Positions 43,701 to 51,166 of a DNA stretch of 64,000 bases are shown here, piece after piece. This DNA is from Chitinophaga chungangae (GTDB lineage Bacteria; Bacteroidota; Bacteroidia; Chitinophagales; Chitinophagaceae), in contig NZ_JAGHKP010000005.1 of assembly GCF_017742215.1 (NCBI RefSeq), positions 124,001-188,000 on the forward strand, read 5' to 3'. Both the position numbers and the translations under genes were made by a program. A model generated the notes under the pieces. The model ran no database searches. It saw only the letters and a list, made by a program, of their open reading frames with translations, and was not told the origin of the DNA. Each line of letters opens with the position of its first letter. The stretch's first letter is position 1.

Positions 43701-43890
43701 AGCCTTTTACGTCCGTTTGGGCAAAACGGCTGTTGCTACCGGAAATCCTTACTGTAACGCCGGGCATAGGGGTGCCTTCTTCAGACAGTACGGTACCGGT
43801 GATGGCTTTTTGTTGCCGGGCAAGCAGCGCCTCTGGCAACATGAGCAGTACTAGCGACAATATCGCTAATAACCGGAGAGATCTTCTCAT
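40795..43890 (-). CDS. SusC/RagA-type TonB-linked outer-membrane protein (pair 1)
   Basis: A 1031-residue SusC-like TonB-dependent transporter. Signal at residues 1-24, then a carboxypeptidase-D regulatory-like domain (AITGTVLSEEGTPMPGVTVR), the TonB plug (LINSLNGKIAGLNITNSGGA, LFVIDGMPMDN, VLKGPAAAALYGLRAAAGAI) and a 22-strand barrel ending in SGFAVGLNLKF. Unlike pair 2, there is no STN domain, so no direct anti-sigma signalling is expected. It likely imports oligosaccharides or peptides bound by the co-transcribed SusD. Upstream of it, 322 bases of AT-rich non-coding DNA separate it from the divergent TIM-barrel gene. Confidence 0.95.
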   Translation of the reverse strand: MRRSLRLLAILSLVLLMLPEALLARQQKAITGTVLSEEGTPMPGVTVRISGSNSRFAQTDVKGYFSIQASPGEVLEFSFIGYETIRVTVGANATVNLSMKLSESALSEVVVTAMGIKKERKALGYSVQDIQAVELMKNKDPNLINSLNGKIAGLNITNSGGAPGSSASIIIRGGTSLERDNQPLFVIDGMPMDNSTGQGDNSAFDGSVNLSTTNSNRAMDINPEDIESISVLKGPAAAALYGLRAAAGAIIITTKKGAEGTVTGSVTSRYIANWVNRLPEQQSIYKQGSYYSGTFTDQTSRSWGDKFQSGEPVYDNMGDFFKTANAFDNSFTISGGSKTGNFFLSGSNLKQGGIVPTTDYDRSTVRFNGEQKIGRFTFGLNASYAVSETRKTLTGSGLWGSNGTGYMESIIAWPRNDDMTFWLNPDGTKHRLLPDAALDTDVDNPYWLIYKNPQSDRTNRFIGTAYVNLKITDWLDATYRLGVDNYTTQFSSLTSPGSSVKVAWQNGMLSETNRYYNYINSNFMLNFHKTFSDWDINAIAGVTTEDSYVKSNSARAENFSIPQFISINNAAKENQYFSQAITRKRLAGFYGDVRVGYKNMLFLSATGRNDISSTLPVKNQSFFYPSVSGSFVFTEILPKSNILSFGKIRASWAQVGKDAPPYQTATYLFGPELTIGGGFRNYWTRGNEDLKPETTTSTEFGAELRFLNGRLGLDVAYYINNSRDQILQPRVSNATAYILSFVNTGEIENKGVEVTINANPVKRKNFNWNMSLNMSHNKGVVKDLPAALPILYVTDVQVGNAKAASFDKGNFMGLSGSKWQTDESGNLLIDWATGYPLTSTLTTTPVGNREPNLLGGLNNSLSYRNFNFSMLWDFRVGGDIYNGTEYLLTAYGLSKRTENRGSEITFTGMSLNPATSKYEPVTKTVIASEKYYRDIYSNHAPFFITKTNWLRLRSVSLAYSLPRTAFTRIPWLKDATITATGTNLALFTNYEGMDPETSAAGAGVIGSGSVGIDYAGVPATSGFAVGLNLKF

Positions 43891-44212
43891 GTTTTGCTGT
43901 TTTTGTAATTGGAATAGATAAACTGGTTGACTAAGTGATTTGACCTTGGATTTTTGAAAAACTAGATTTTGATTTTGACTTTAAATTCGATTCGATTTTT
44001 TTAAGTGCATGGTAAATGCTATATCATAAGCGCAGCATTCCTATTCCTTTCAGAAAAAATATAAGGAGGGTCTCCGACATAAAGTCGCTTTATACAGTGT
44101 GATTGGAACAGTGCTACCAGATTTCCTACTAAGATAACTACCGGCCGTCAATATTTTTAAGAAAAAAATCAGAAAAATGACCAACTTGAGTCACCATCAA
44201 ATCAGTTATAAT
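43891..44212. other. AT-rich intergenic region between SusC (pair 1) and the TIM-barrel gene
   Basis: Non-coding and divergent between the SusC and the TIM-barrel gene. It contains short T-rich and GATT-rich repeats (43960-44010). No minus-strand TAnnTTTG was found; on the plus strand a 7/8 match (TATTTTTA) lies near 44152. No further feature is supported. Confidence 0.4.
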
Positions 44213-45049
44213 ATGTCTTCAAGAAGGAGCTTCCTGCGGAATGCCGCGCTGGGCGCGGTTGCAACTACCGTTTCCCCCATGCTGGGCAAAGCCGCGTTCA
44301 CGCCCTATGCAGGGCCCGACAGCTTCCCCGTGGGAATGGCCGGGTACACTTTCGCTAAATTCGACCTGGACCAGGCCATCGTTATGATGAAACGCGTAGG
44401 CATCCAATTCATTTCCGTAAAGGATATTCACCTGCCGCTCAACAGCTCGCCCGAAAAAATCAAAGAGGTGCTTGATAAGTTTGCGGCGGCGGACATTAAA
44501 GTATACGCCGTAGGCGTGATCTATATGAAAACCGAAAAAGCGGTGGACGACGCATTCGCATACGCCAAACGCGTAGGCGTGCCGCTGATCGTGGGCGTGC
44601 CCAATCCCGAACTGCTGGATTATACGGAAAAGAAAGTGAAGGAGTACGACATCCGTATCGCCATTCATAACCACGGACCGGAAGACAAACTTTATCCCGG
44701 CCCGAAAAACGTATACGACCTCATCAAAAACCGCGATCCCCGCATCGGCATCTGCCTGGACATCGGGCATGCCATGAGGGCGGGCGAAGAGCCGGGGAAA
44801 GCCATCCGGGAATACAAAAGCCGGATTTTCGACCTGCACATCAAAGATGTGACCGTGGGGTCCAACAAAGGCAAAGCAACGGAGATCGGCCGCGGCGTGA
44901 TCGATTTCGCGGGACTGATCAAATCCATGCAAAAAATAAAATTCGCCGGCGTCGCCAGCATCGAATACGAAAAAGACATGAGCGATCCCTTGCCGGGCAT
45001 CGCGGAATCAGCGGGCTTCTTCAGGGGAGTGATCAAAACGCTGGCATAA
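44213..45049 (+). CDS. Tat-exported TIM-barrel sugar isomerase/epimerase-like protein
   Basis: A 278-residue protein of the xylose isomerase-like TIM-barrel superfamily. The N-terminus SSRRSFLRNAALGAVAT (residues 2-18) is a twin-arginine signal, so it is exported folded. The barrel has the metal-binding sites SVKDIHLPLNSS, AIHNHGPEDKLYPGPKN, ICLDIGHAMRAG, FDLHIKDVTVG and ASIEYEKD at the end, in the right order for the family. Substrate and exact reaction are not known; because it is exported, it would act on free rather than phosphorylated sugars. The start at 44213 is chosen because the longer frame (44177) blocks the Tat motif with extra residues. Divergent from SusCD pair 1. Confidence 0.85.
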   Translation: MSSRRSFLRNAALGAVATTVSPMLGKAAFTPYAGPDSFPVGMAGYTFAKFDLDQAIVMMKRVGIQFISVKDIHLPLNSSPEKIKEVLDKFAAADIKVYAVGVIYMKTEKAVDDAFAYAKRVGVPLIVGVPNPELLDYTEKKVKEYDIRIAIHNHGPEDKLYPGPKNVYDLIKNRDPRIGICLDIGHAMRAGEEPGKAIREYKSRIFDLHIKDVTVGSNKGKATEIGRGVIDFAGLIKSMQKIKFAGVASIEYEKDMSDPLPGIAESAGFFRGVIKTLA

Positions 45050-45067
45050 AATCGCACGTTATCCGAA

Positions 45068-45098
45068 AATCCCTTCCGGTATGCCGGGAGGGATTTTT
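45068..45098 (+). terminator. Terminator after the TIM-barrel gene
   Basis: Stem AATCCCTTCCGG/CCGGGAGGGATT with one G-T pair and a TATG loop, then a T-rich tail. Confidence 0.75.
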
Positions 45099-45498
45099 AT
45101 TTTTTGATGAGGCGCATGATGCCGGTAAGCTGATAGGTTTCATCTTCCCTTGAGCTTGTAAATTCATAAAAGTCTTCGCCCGTCCGGGTGATTTTTGTTC
45201 TTAGTCGCACATTTTTCCGTTCAGCGACAACAGAATCGGGATCGGCTGGGTCCGCCGAAATATATTTCAATTCATATTCGCAGGGAGTAATCCAACGAAC
45301 GGCAAAGGTGCCGATCTTCCCGGTGCTATGGTCGATTTCCTTCTGAATGGAATCTTTGCGTATCATCGTCCATCGCCTCTCTGAATCGGTTGCTTTGTAC
45401 GAAAATTCTCCATTTCTGAACCTTTGACAATCGACCTGCTGTGGCGCATTGTTACAGGCTGCAATCAGGCAGATCGAAATGATTGCCGGGTAACGCAT
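45097..45498 (-). CDS. Small lipoprotein, tandem paralogue 1
   Basis: A 133-residue lipoprotein: MRYPAIISICLIAACNNAPQ with a lipobox ending in Cys15. Its mature part shares a pattern with the neighbour at 45508: CQRFRNGEFSYKATDSERRW, MIRKDSIQKEIDHSTGKIGT and WITPCEYELKYIS. The pair probably arose by tandem duplication. The pattern F+tGeF....V+nDSIQ.EI.....G+I.T..V+W...CEYEL+Y resembles a small Bacteroidota family that databases have sometimes labelled 'DNA topoisomerase IV'; the sequence has nothing of a topoisomerase. It likely sits in the outer membrane. Function unknown. Confidence 0.75.
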   Translation of the reverse strand: MRYPAIISICLIAACNNAPQQVDCQRFRNGEFSYKATDSERRWTMIRKDSIQKEIDHSTGKIGTFAVRWITPCEYELKYISADPADPDSVVAERKNVRLRTKITRTGEDFYEFTSSREDETYQLTGIMRLIKK

Positions 45499-45507
45499 AG
45501 AACGATT

Positions 45508-45921
45508 TTAGTTTTTTTTCAAGATACGCATACGGCTGCTGAGGGCAATGTCGTCCTTCTCCGTCGGAACGATCGTAAATTCATAAAAATTCTCTTCCAC
45601 GCCGGTGATCTTCACGTGCACCACTCTTTTTCTCCTTTCCACCACGCTGCTGCTCGTGTCTTCCGGTTGGGAATGAAGGTAACGCAGTTCGTACTCGCAG
45701 TCGTTGAGCCATTTTACAGACAGCGTATTGATCTGCCCGGAGTTGTGATTGATTTCCGTCTGGATGGAATCGTTCCTTACGATCGTCCATTTCTGGTCCG
45801 GCGCGATCTCGTTGCCGGCCATCTGGAATTCGCCTGTTTTTACTTTCCCGCAGCCTGATTTTTCCGGCGCAGTGCCGCAGGCCGTAAACAGGCAGATAAA
45901 AAAGATGCTGGAATAACGCAT
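45508..45921 (-). CDS. Small lipoprotein, tandem paralogue 2
   Basis: A 137-residue lipoprotein: MRYSSIFFICLFTACGTAPE with lipidated Cys15. It matches its neighbour closely: CGKVKTGEFQMAGNEIAPDQ, IVRNDSIQTEINHNSGQINT and WLNDCEYELRYLHS, so the two are tandem paralogues. Nine bases separate the two genes, so they share a transcript. The start at 45921 gives the same MRYxxI beginning as the paralogue; ATG 45930 would add three residues. Function unknown. A membrane-protein gene lies upstream on the same strand (40 bases). Confidence 0.75.
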   Translation of the reverse strand: MRYSSIFFICLFTACGTAPEKSGCGKVKTGEFQMAGNEIAPDQKWTIVRNDSIQTEINHNSGQINTLSVKWLNDCEYELRYLHSQPEDTSSSVVERRKRVVHVKITGVEENFYEFTIVPTEKDDIALSSRMRILKKN

Positions 45922-45960
45922 AGGGATCATTGTTGAGGCTTCAAGATAGAAAATTTTCCG

Positions 45961-46527
45961 TCAGGGATAAATGAAAAGCCGCAGGATGTACGAGATCTCG
46001 TACAACAGGAAAACGATCACCAGTATGCTGTGGAACCGCGGACTGTCCGTATACATCGCGATCATGCACAACACGAAATGCACGGCGTTGCGGATGGGAT
46101 ATTCCACTCCGAAATGATGATAATAATCGAGGCCTTTCATCAGCGTATCGACCACGTCCAGCGCATAACTCGCCCCCAGCAGCCCGAAGAACCATTTCCT
46201 GCGCGAATAAAAATAATCGCGGAAACCATTGTAATCCTTGAGATCGTCCGGGTACAACAAGGCGCATATCACGTAATATACGATGATGTAAACGATCACG
46301 AAAAAATACTCCGGGAAGTTCCAGTGCGTAATGCGGGTGAGGTGCCATTCCCACCACCAGAAATGCACCATGAGCAGGAAAATGTAAAAAGACCATACAA
46401 AATGCACCCAGTAGAAAGGGTTGCGGTCCGGGTGCTGCACCAGTTTGATCGCGCCGTTCAGCAACTGCCTGATGCTGAGGCCCAGCAATATCCCGAGGAT
46501 CACTTTGATGTGGGCAAATGAATCCAT
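45961..46527 (-). CDS. Polytopic membrane protein of unknown function
   Basis: A 188-residue integral membrane protein with about five hydrophobic segments, for instance FYIFLLMVHFWWWEW, FFVIVYIIVYYVICALL and AVHFVLCMIAMYT. It has aromatic-rich loops (WWFFGLLGASYALD). I recognise no family. The gene is on the same strand as the two paralogous lipoproteins and may belong to the same transcript. ATG at 46527. No regulatory signal identified. Confidence 0.6.
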   Translation of the reverse strand: MDSFAHIKVILGILLGLSIRQLLNGAIKLVQHPDRNPFYWVHFVWSFYIFLLMVHFWWWEWHLTRITHWNFPEYFFVIVYIIVYYVICALLYPDDLKDYNGFRDYFYSRRKWFFGLLGASYALDVVDTLMKGLDYYHHFGVEYPIRNAVHFVLCMIAMYTDSPRFHSILVIVFLLYEISYILRLFIYP

Positions 46528-46783
46528 GAAACGGTTTTTGGGTCAGGGTATATATAAAAATAAGCAAAACTGCTGTTCCCGCCATGGCCTCTTTTTTGAT
46601 GAGCATGTCCCATGCGGCAGTTAAATTCTCCCGGCAATCCTGTGATCAGGCATAAATACACGGCGGGCCCGGGGCCGGTATAATACAACCGGCCATGTCG
46701 CGATCTGCCTTCAGAAAGACGTAATCATACCGCCTTCATCCGGCAAAGGAAACTTACTTTTGTAATGTTCCATCAAGCCCCTT

Positions 46784-47608
46784 ATGAAAAAAACGAATAC
46801 CGTTCCGAATAAAACAACGGCAAAAAAAGCAACGGAGCCGCGCGTTCCGAAGCTTTCCAAAACGCCGCCGGCGCCTGTTATCCGTACGCCCGATGTACCT
46901 GAAAAAACAACGGCCGATAATTTCATCAAAGCCATGCAGGAATACGTGTCGCCCGCGGAGCGCGAAAAACTGATGAAATATTTTAAGCAGGCAGGCCAGG
47001 ACCAGTTCATCGGCATCCGCATGGGCCAGCTGTTCGCCCTCGCCAAAGCCTTTATCGGCATGCCCCCGGCGGAACTGGACAAACTTCTGCAAAGCCCGGT
47101 GCACGAAGTGCGGGCGGGCGCGCTCAGCATTATGGACAAACAGGGGCGCAGCAACAAAACGCCCGACAGCCGCCGGAAAGAACTGTACGATCTTTACCTC
47201 AAACGCCACGAACGGATCGATAACTGGGACCTGGTAGACCTTGCGGCGCAATTCGTGATCGGCCGGTACCTTATCGATAAACCCCGTACGATCCTTACCA
47301 AACTGGCGAAATCGAAGAACGAATGGGAACGCCGCACGGCCATTACCGCAACGGCTTATTTTATGCGGCAGGGCGAAGTGGAAGATACTTTCAAAATAGC
47401 CGCCATGTTGGTGCACGATCCGCACGACCTGGTGCAGAAAGCCGTGGGCGGATGGATCAGGCAGGCGGGGAAGGGCCGTCACCGCCGGGAACTGTTGCTT
47501 TTCCTGGACCGGTATGCCGCCACCATGCCCAGGGCCGCCTTACGCTATGCTATCGAGCACCTCAGTGAAAGGGAGCGGCAACATTACCTGGGCCTGAAAC
47601 AAAAATAG
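46784..47608 (+). CDS. AlkD-like DNA alkylation repair protein
   Basis: A 274-residue HEAT-repeat protein of the AlkD DNA glycosylase family. The N-terminal 45 residues are a Lys/Pro-rich extension (KKTNTVPNKTTAKKATEPRV) not usual in the family. The HEAT repeats carry SPVHEVRAGALSIMDKQGR and, in the position of the active-site segment, ERIDNWDLVDLAAQFVIGRY (the WDxVD motif). Later repeats show KSKNEWERRTAITATAYF. AlkD removes positively charged alkylated purines, without base flipping. It would act on DNA in the cytoplasm. A -7 element (TACTTTTG) lies at 46755-46762. The gene stands alone. Confidence 0.85.
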   Translation: MKKTNTVPNKTTAKKATEPRVPKLSKTPPAPVIRTPDVPEKTTADNFIKAMQEYVSPAEREKLMKYFKQAGQDQFIGIRMGQLFALAKAFIGMPPAELDKLLQSPVHEVRAGALSIMDKQGRSNKTPDSRRKELYDLYLKRHERIDNWDLVDLAAQFVIGRYLIDKPRTILTKLAKSKNEWERRTAITATAYFMRQGEVEDTFKIAAMLVHDPHDLVQKAVGGWIRQAGKGRHRRELLLFLDRYAATMPRAALRYAIEHLSERERQHYLGLKQK

Positions 47609-47760
47609 CAGGGGCTCCTGCGATATTATTTTATCATTTTATACGGAGATATTGTTGAAAATTTTCGTTATAGCGGGAAACGCCTAATTTACTGAAGAAT
47701 AAGTGCGTTATTGACCACGTTGTAACTACAGGAATTTCAAAAGATCTTAACCGGCACGCG

Positions 47761-47779
47761 AAAGCGTTTATTACGCTTT
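47761..47779. promoter_or_regulatory. Inverted repeat before the GH116 gene
   Basis: AAAGCG (47761-47766) and CGCTTT (47774-47779) flank TTTATTA. It lies 9 bases before the ATG at 47789. Could be an operator; the match is short. Confidence 0.35.
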
Positions 47780-47788
47780 ATTGTATCG

Positions 47789-50506
47789 ATGATGAACAAA
47801 CCCGAACTGGTAAATATGCATAGGAGAAAATTCATCACACAAACCGCAATATCCGCCGCAGGGCTGCTCAGCCTGCCGTTGCCGTCGTGGGCGAAGGGGA
47901 TGTTCCCGGTGGCCGCGCCTTACCCGCTGCACAACATTCCCGCCGATAAAAAGCTGGACGTGGCCTGGGTGAGATCGTTGTACGAACGGGGACTGCCCAC
48001 CGCTTACCTCAAAACGAAGAACGAGTTGCGTTACATCGGCATGCCCGCGGGCGGCCTGCACGCAGGCACTGTGTATCTTGGGGGCGACGGGCGGCTTTGG
48101 CTGTGGAGCATTTACAACGACGAAAGGGAAGGCATCGACCCGAAAACGGTGTTGTGGAATGACGGCGTTGCAGACAGGAAGATCCGCAACCGCGACGGCG
48201 CTTCGTATGTGGAGCCGGCTATTGCGGCGAACAAACGGGTGCTGGAACAGGGTTTTGCCGTGCTCATCGAAACGGGCGGGAAAAAAGTCGTGAAAGAACT
48301 GAAAGAAGAAGACTGGGACGAGATCATTTTCGAAGCGGCCTATCCTGTTGCGACGATCAGGTACATCGATAAAAAATTGCCGGTGGAAATTACCGCCAAG
48401 GCAGGCGGGATCTTCATTCCGCTGGATGCGGACAACTCTTCGCTTCCCGCGACTTTGTACGACATCAGCGTGCGCAACCACGGTAATGCGCCGGTAAAAG
48501 TAACGGTGGCTGGCTGGCTGGAAAACGGCGCGAAAAAAATCACCGCAAAAAAAGAAGAAGGAGAGAAACGGAATGCCGCCATCAGCGGTAAACAGTTCAG
48601 CGGTGTATTTTCCGATTTTAATTATACGACGCAGCCGGAAAAAACCGCGGCAGACGATGGCTCCACCTGCATCCTGTATCTTGGGGAAGGCGGAAAAGCC
48701 AATCCCGGCTCGGCTCCATGGCCGGTAACGGCGGGTTTTTTTGAAACGGAGGGAAAGGAGATGTTTTTGTCTGCTGCAGATGAAAAGGCGGTTGGCTGTG
48801 CATTTTCGCCATCGCAAACATTGGCGTCGGGAAAAACCTTACGCGCGAAATATGCGTTGAGCTGGCATTTTAATCATCCTTTCCCCAAACTGGAAAAGAA
48901 ACTGAAAGACACCGGCGAAGGGTATTTCTACGGTACAAAATTCGCCACCGCGGCGGAGGTTGGAAAATACATCGCCGGCAACCCGCAGCTGTGGGAGCAA
49001 ACCCTTCGCTGGCACGAAACGTACTACGATTCCACCCTGCCGCACTGGCTGCTGGAAAGGGCCCTGCTCAACATCGGCACGCTTGCCACGGCCAACACCT
49101 ACCGCTTCGGCAGCGGCCGCTTCTGGGGCTGGGAAGGCGTGAACGCCTGCGAAGGCACCTGCACGCACGTGTGGCAATACGCGCAGGCCATGGGCCGAAT
49201 ATTTCCCGCGCTGGAAAGGGATTGCAGGGAACGTACCGACCTGGGCATCGCCATGGAAGAAAACGGCGGCATCATTTTCCGCGCGGAATACGAATCGCGC
49301 CCCGCGATCGACGGGCAGGCCGGCACCATTCTCCGCGTCTACCGCGAGCACCGGATGAGCGCGAACGACAGTTTCCTCCGCAAAAACTGGGCGCATACAA
49401 AAAAAGCCGTGCAGTTCATGCTGGCGCAGGATAAAAACGGCGACGGCCTTACCGACACACCGATGGAAAATACGCTGGACGCGGTGTGGGAAGGCGAGAT
49501 CGCATGGATCGCGGGCCTGTGCATCGCGGCAGCGAAAGCGGCGCAGCATATGGCCGAAGAAATGAACGACGCCGCGTTTGCCGGAACCTGCAAAACCTAC
49601 GTGGAAAACGGCTGCCGCAACATGGAAGAAAAACTCTTCAACGGCGAATATTTCATCCACCGGCCAGACGCGGTACAGGGCAGGAAAAAACTCGGCTCGT
49701 ACAACACCTGTCATATCGACCAGGTGTACGGCCAGAGCTGGGCCTGGCAGGCCGGCCTTGGCCGCCTCTGGAGCCGCGAAAAAACGCTGTCTGCCCTGCG
49801 CGCCCTCTGGAAATACAACTTTACACCGGACGTGGGGCCTTACATCAAAACGCACACCGGCGGCAGGCCGTACGCAGTGGAAGGAGAAGGCGGGATGGTG
49901 ATGAACACCAATCCGCACAACGAACCCAAACCTTTCGGCGAAAATGTGACCTGGCAGCTGGGGTATTTCCACGAATGTATGTCCGGCTTCGAACACCAGG
50001 TGGCCAGTCATATGATGGCCGAAGGCATGACCGTTGAAGCGCTGGTGCTCACAAAAATGATCCACGACCGCTACCATGCCGCCAAAAGGAACCCTTTCAA
50101 CGAAATAGAATGCAGCGACCACTACGCCCGCGCGATGGCGAGCTACGGAACACTGATCTCCGCCTGCGGTTTCGAATACCATGGCCCGAAAGGGCACATC
50201 CGTTTTGCGCCGCGGTTACAAAACGGAGCGGCCTTTAAAGCGCCGTTCACCGCCGCCGAAGGCTGGGGCGCTTATTCCGTCAAAAAAAACGGTAATGTTT
50301 CGGAGCATACACTGGCTGTGAAATACGGCTCGCTGCAACTGAGCACGATCGGCCTTGGCGGAACGGCTGGCGGAAATGCCGCCGTAAAACTGGCGGGGCA
50401 GACGCTTAAGGCCACGGTCGAAAAAGATGCGGACGGCATGCGGCTGGTATTCCCTTCTCCCGTGCGTATTCGTGAAAACGAAACTCTGCACATTACGATC
50501 AGCTGA
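47789..50506 (+). CDS. Tat-exported GH116 family beta-glycosidase
   Basis: A 905-residue glycoside hydrolase of family 116. The N-terminus MHRRKFITQTAISAAGLLSL (from residue 10, ATG 47816) carries the RRKFI Tat-like motif, so export is likely; the shorter start at 47816 is possible. The N-terminal beta-domain has GGLHAGTVYLGGDGRLWLWS (the GBA2-like motif). The catalytic alpha-barrel shows NACEGTCTHVWQYAQAMGR with Glu455 in the nucleophile position and TCHIDQVYGQSWAWQAGLG with Asp644 in the acid/base position, aligned by memory with GBA2-type enzymes. Family members act on beta-glucosides or beta-xylosides. It lies 3.9 kb after SusCD pair 1. A terminator follows. Confidence 0.88.
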   Translation: MMNKPELVNMHRRKFITQTAISAAGLLSLPLPSWAKGMFPVAAPYPLHNIPADKKLDVAWVRSLYERGLPTAYLKTKNELRYIGMPAGGLHAGTVYLGGDGRLWLWSIYNDEREGIDPKTVLWNDGVADRKIRNRDGASYVEPAIAANKRVLEQGFAVLIETGGKKVVKELKEEDWDEIIFEAAYPVATIRYIDKKLPVEITAKAGGIFIPLDADNSSLPATLYDISVRNHGNAPVKVTVAGWLENGAKKITAKKEEGEKRNAAISGKQFSGVFSDFNYTTQPEKTAADDGSTCILYLGEGGKANPGSAPWPVTAGFFETEGKEMFLSAADEKAVGCAFSPSQTLASGKTLRAKYALSWHFNHPFPKLEKKLKDTGEGYFYGTKFATAAEVGKYIAGNPQLWEQTLRWHETYYDSTLPHWLLERALLNIGTLATANTYRFGSGRFWGWEGVNACEGTCTHVWQYAQAMGRIFPALERDCRERTDLGIAMEENGGIIFRAEYESRPAIDGQAGTILRVYREHRMSANDSFLRKNWAHTKKAVQFMLAQDKNGDGLTDTPMENTLDAVWEGEIAWIAGLCIAAAKAAQHMAEEMNDAAFAGTCKTYVENGCRNMEEKLFNGEYFIHRPDAVQGRKKLGSYNTCHIDQVYGQSWAWQAGLGRLWSREKTLSALRALWKYNFTPDVGPYIKTHTGGRPYAVEGEGGMVMNTNPHNEPKPFGENVTWQLGYFHECMSGFEHQVASHMMAEGMTVEALVLTKMIHDRYHAAKRNPFNEIECSDHYARAMASYGTLISACGFEYHGPKGHIRFAPRLQNGAAFKAPFTAAEGWGAYSVKKNGNVSEHTLAVKYGSLQLSTIGLGGTAGGNAAVKLAGQTLKATVEKDADGMRLVFPSPVRIRENETLHITIS

Positions 50507-50515
50507 AAATAATAC

Positions 50516-50547
50516 AACCGCTTCCGGCAGGGAGCGGTTTTTCTTTT
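50516..50547 (+). terminator. Intrinsic terminator after the GH116 gene
   Basis: Stem AACCGCTTCC/GGGAGCGGTT (10 bp, one G-T pair) with a GGCA loop and a T-rich tail. Confidence 0.8.
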
Positions 50548-50548
50548 A

Positions 50549-50579
50549 TTTGTTTACTTACTACTAAGTAAGTAACTTG
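50549..50579 (+). promoter_or_regulatory. TetR operator inside its own promoter
   Basis: TTTG at 50549-50552 and a -7-like TAACTTG at 50573-50579 are 20 bases apart. The perfect 9-bp inverted repeat TTACTTACT/AGTAAGTAA with a 4-base spacer (50554-50575) fills that spacer. This fits autorepression by the TetR protein that starts at 50600. Confidence 0.65.
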
Positions 50580-50599
50580 TGTACTTTAATGCGGTTCTT

Positions 50600-51154
50600 A
50601 TGACTGAAACAAAAGATAAAATTGTGTCGCTGGCGGATAAGCTTATCCGGGTGAAAGGTTTCAACGCTTTCAGTTATAAAGATATCTCTGAGCCGCTGCA
50701 GGTGAAAAATGCGGCCATTCATTATCATTTTCCCACGAAATCGGAACTGGGGCTTGAAGTGGTGGAAAAAGAGATGCGCACGCTTGCGGAAAATACCGCC
50801 AAATGGAAAAAGCTGCCGGAAGACGAGCAGCTCAGTAAATTCTGCGGCGTGTTCCGCAAACATTGCAACCAGGGGAACGTTTGCCTGATGGGGTCGCTGG
50901 CGCCGGATTACGAAACGCTCAGCCCCGAAATGCAGGAGAAAGTGCAGCAAATGGCATCCGCCATTCTCAGCTGGATGACCCACTGCCTCGAACAGGGCCG
51001 CAAACACAAACGTTTCCGTTTTAAAGGCGACGCGGGCGACAGGGCGCTGCTCGTGATCTCCAATCTTCAATCCTCCCTTTTATTATCGCGCGTTCTGGGG
51101 CCTTCGGCGTTCAGCCGTATCAGCCGTCGGTTGCTGGAAGACCTTGGCGCTTAA
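50600..51154 (+). CDS. TetR/AcrR-family repressor
   Basis: A 184-residue TetR regulator. The N-terminal HTH is KIVSLADKLIRVKGFNAFSY, then KDISEPLQVKNAAIHYHFPT and KSELGLEVVEKEMRTLAE, the typical TetR_N pattern. The C-terminal ligand-binding half is helical, without a recognisable subfamily motif. ATG 50600 (MTETKD) is chosen over a GTG at 50579, which lies inside the promoter. A 22-base palindromic operator lies 25-46 bases upstream. It reads into the fabF-like gene with a 12-base gap, so it probably represses its own operon and responds to a small molecule or a fatty acid signal. Confidence 0.92.
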   Translation: MTETKDKIVSLADKLIRVKGFNAFSYKDISEPLQVKNAAIHYHFPTKSELGLEVVEKEMRTLAENTAKWKKLPEDEQLSKFCGVFRKHCNQGNVCLMGSLAPDYETLSPEMQEKVQQMASAILSWMTHCLEQGRKHKRFRFKGDAGDRALLVISNLQSSLLLSRVLGPSAFSRISRRLLEDLGA

Positions 51155-51166
51155 AACTATCATACT

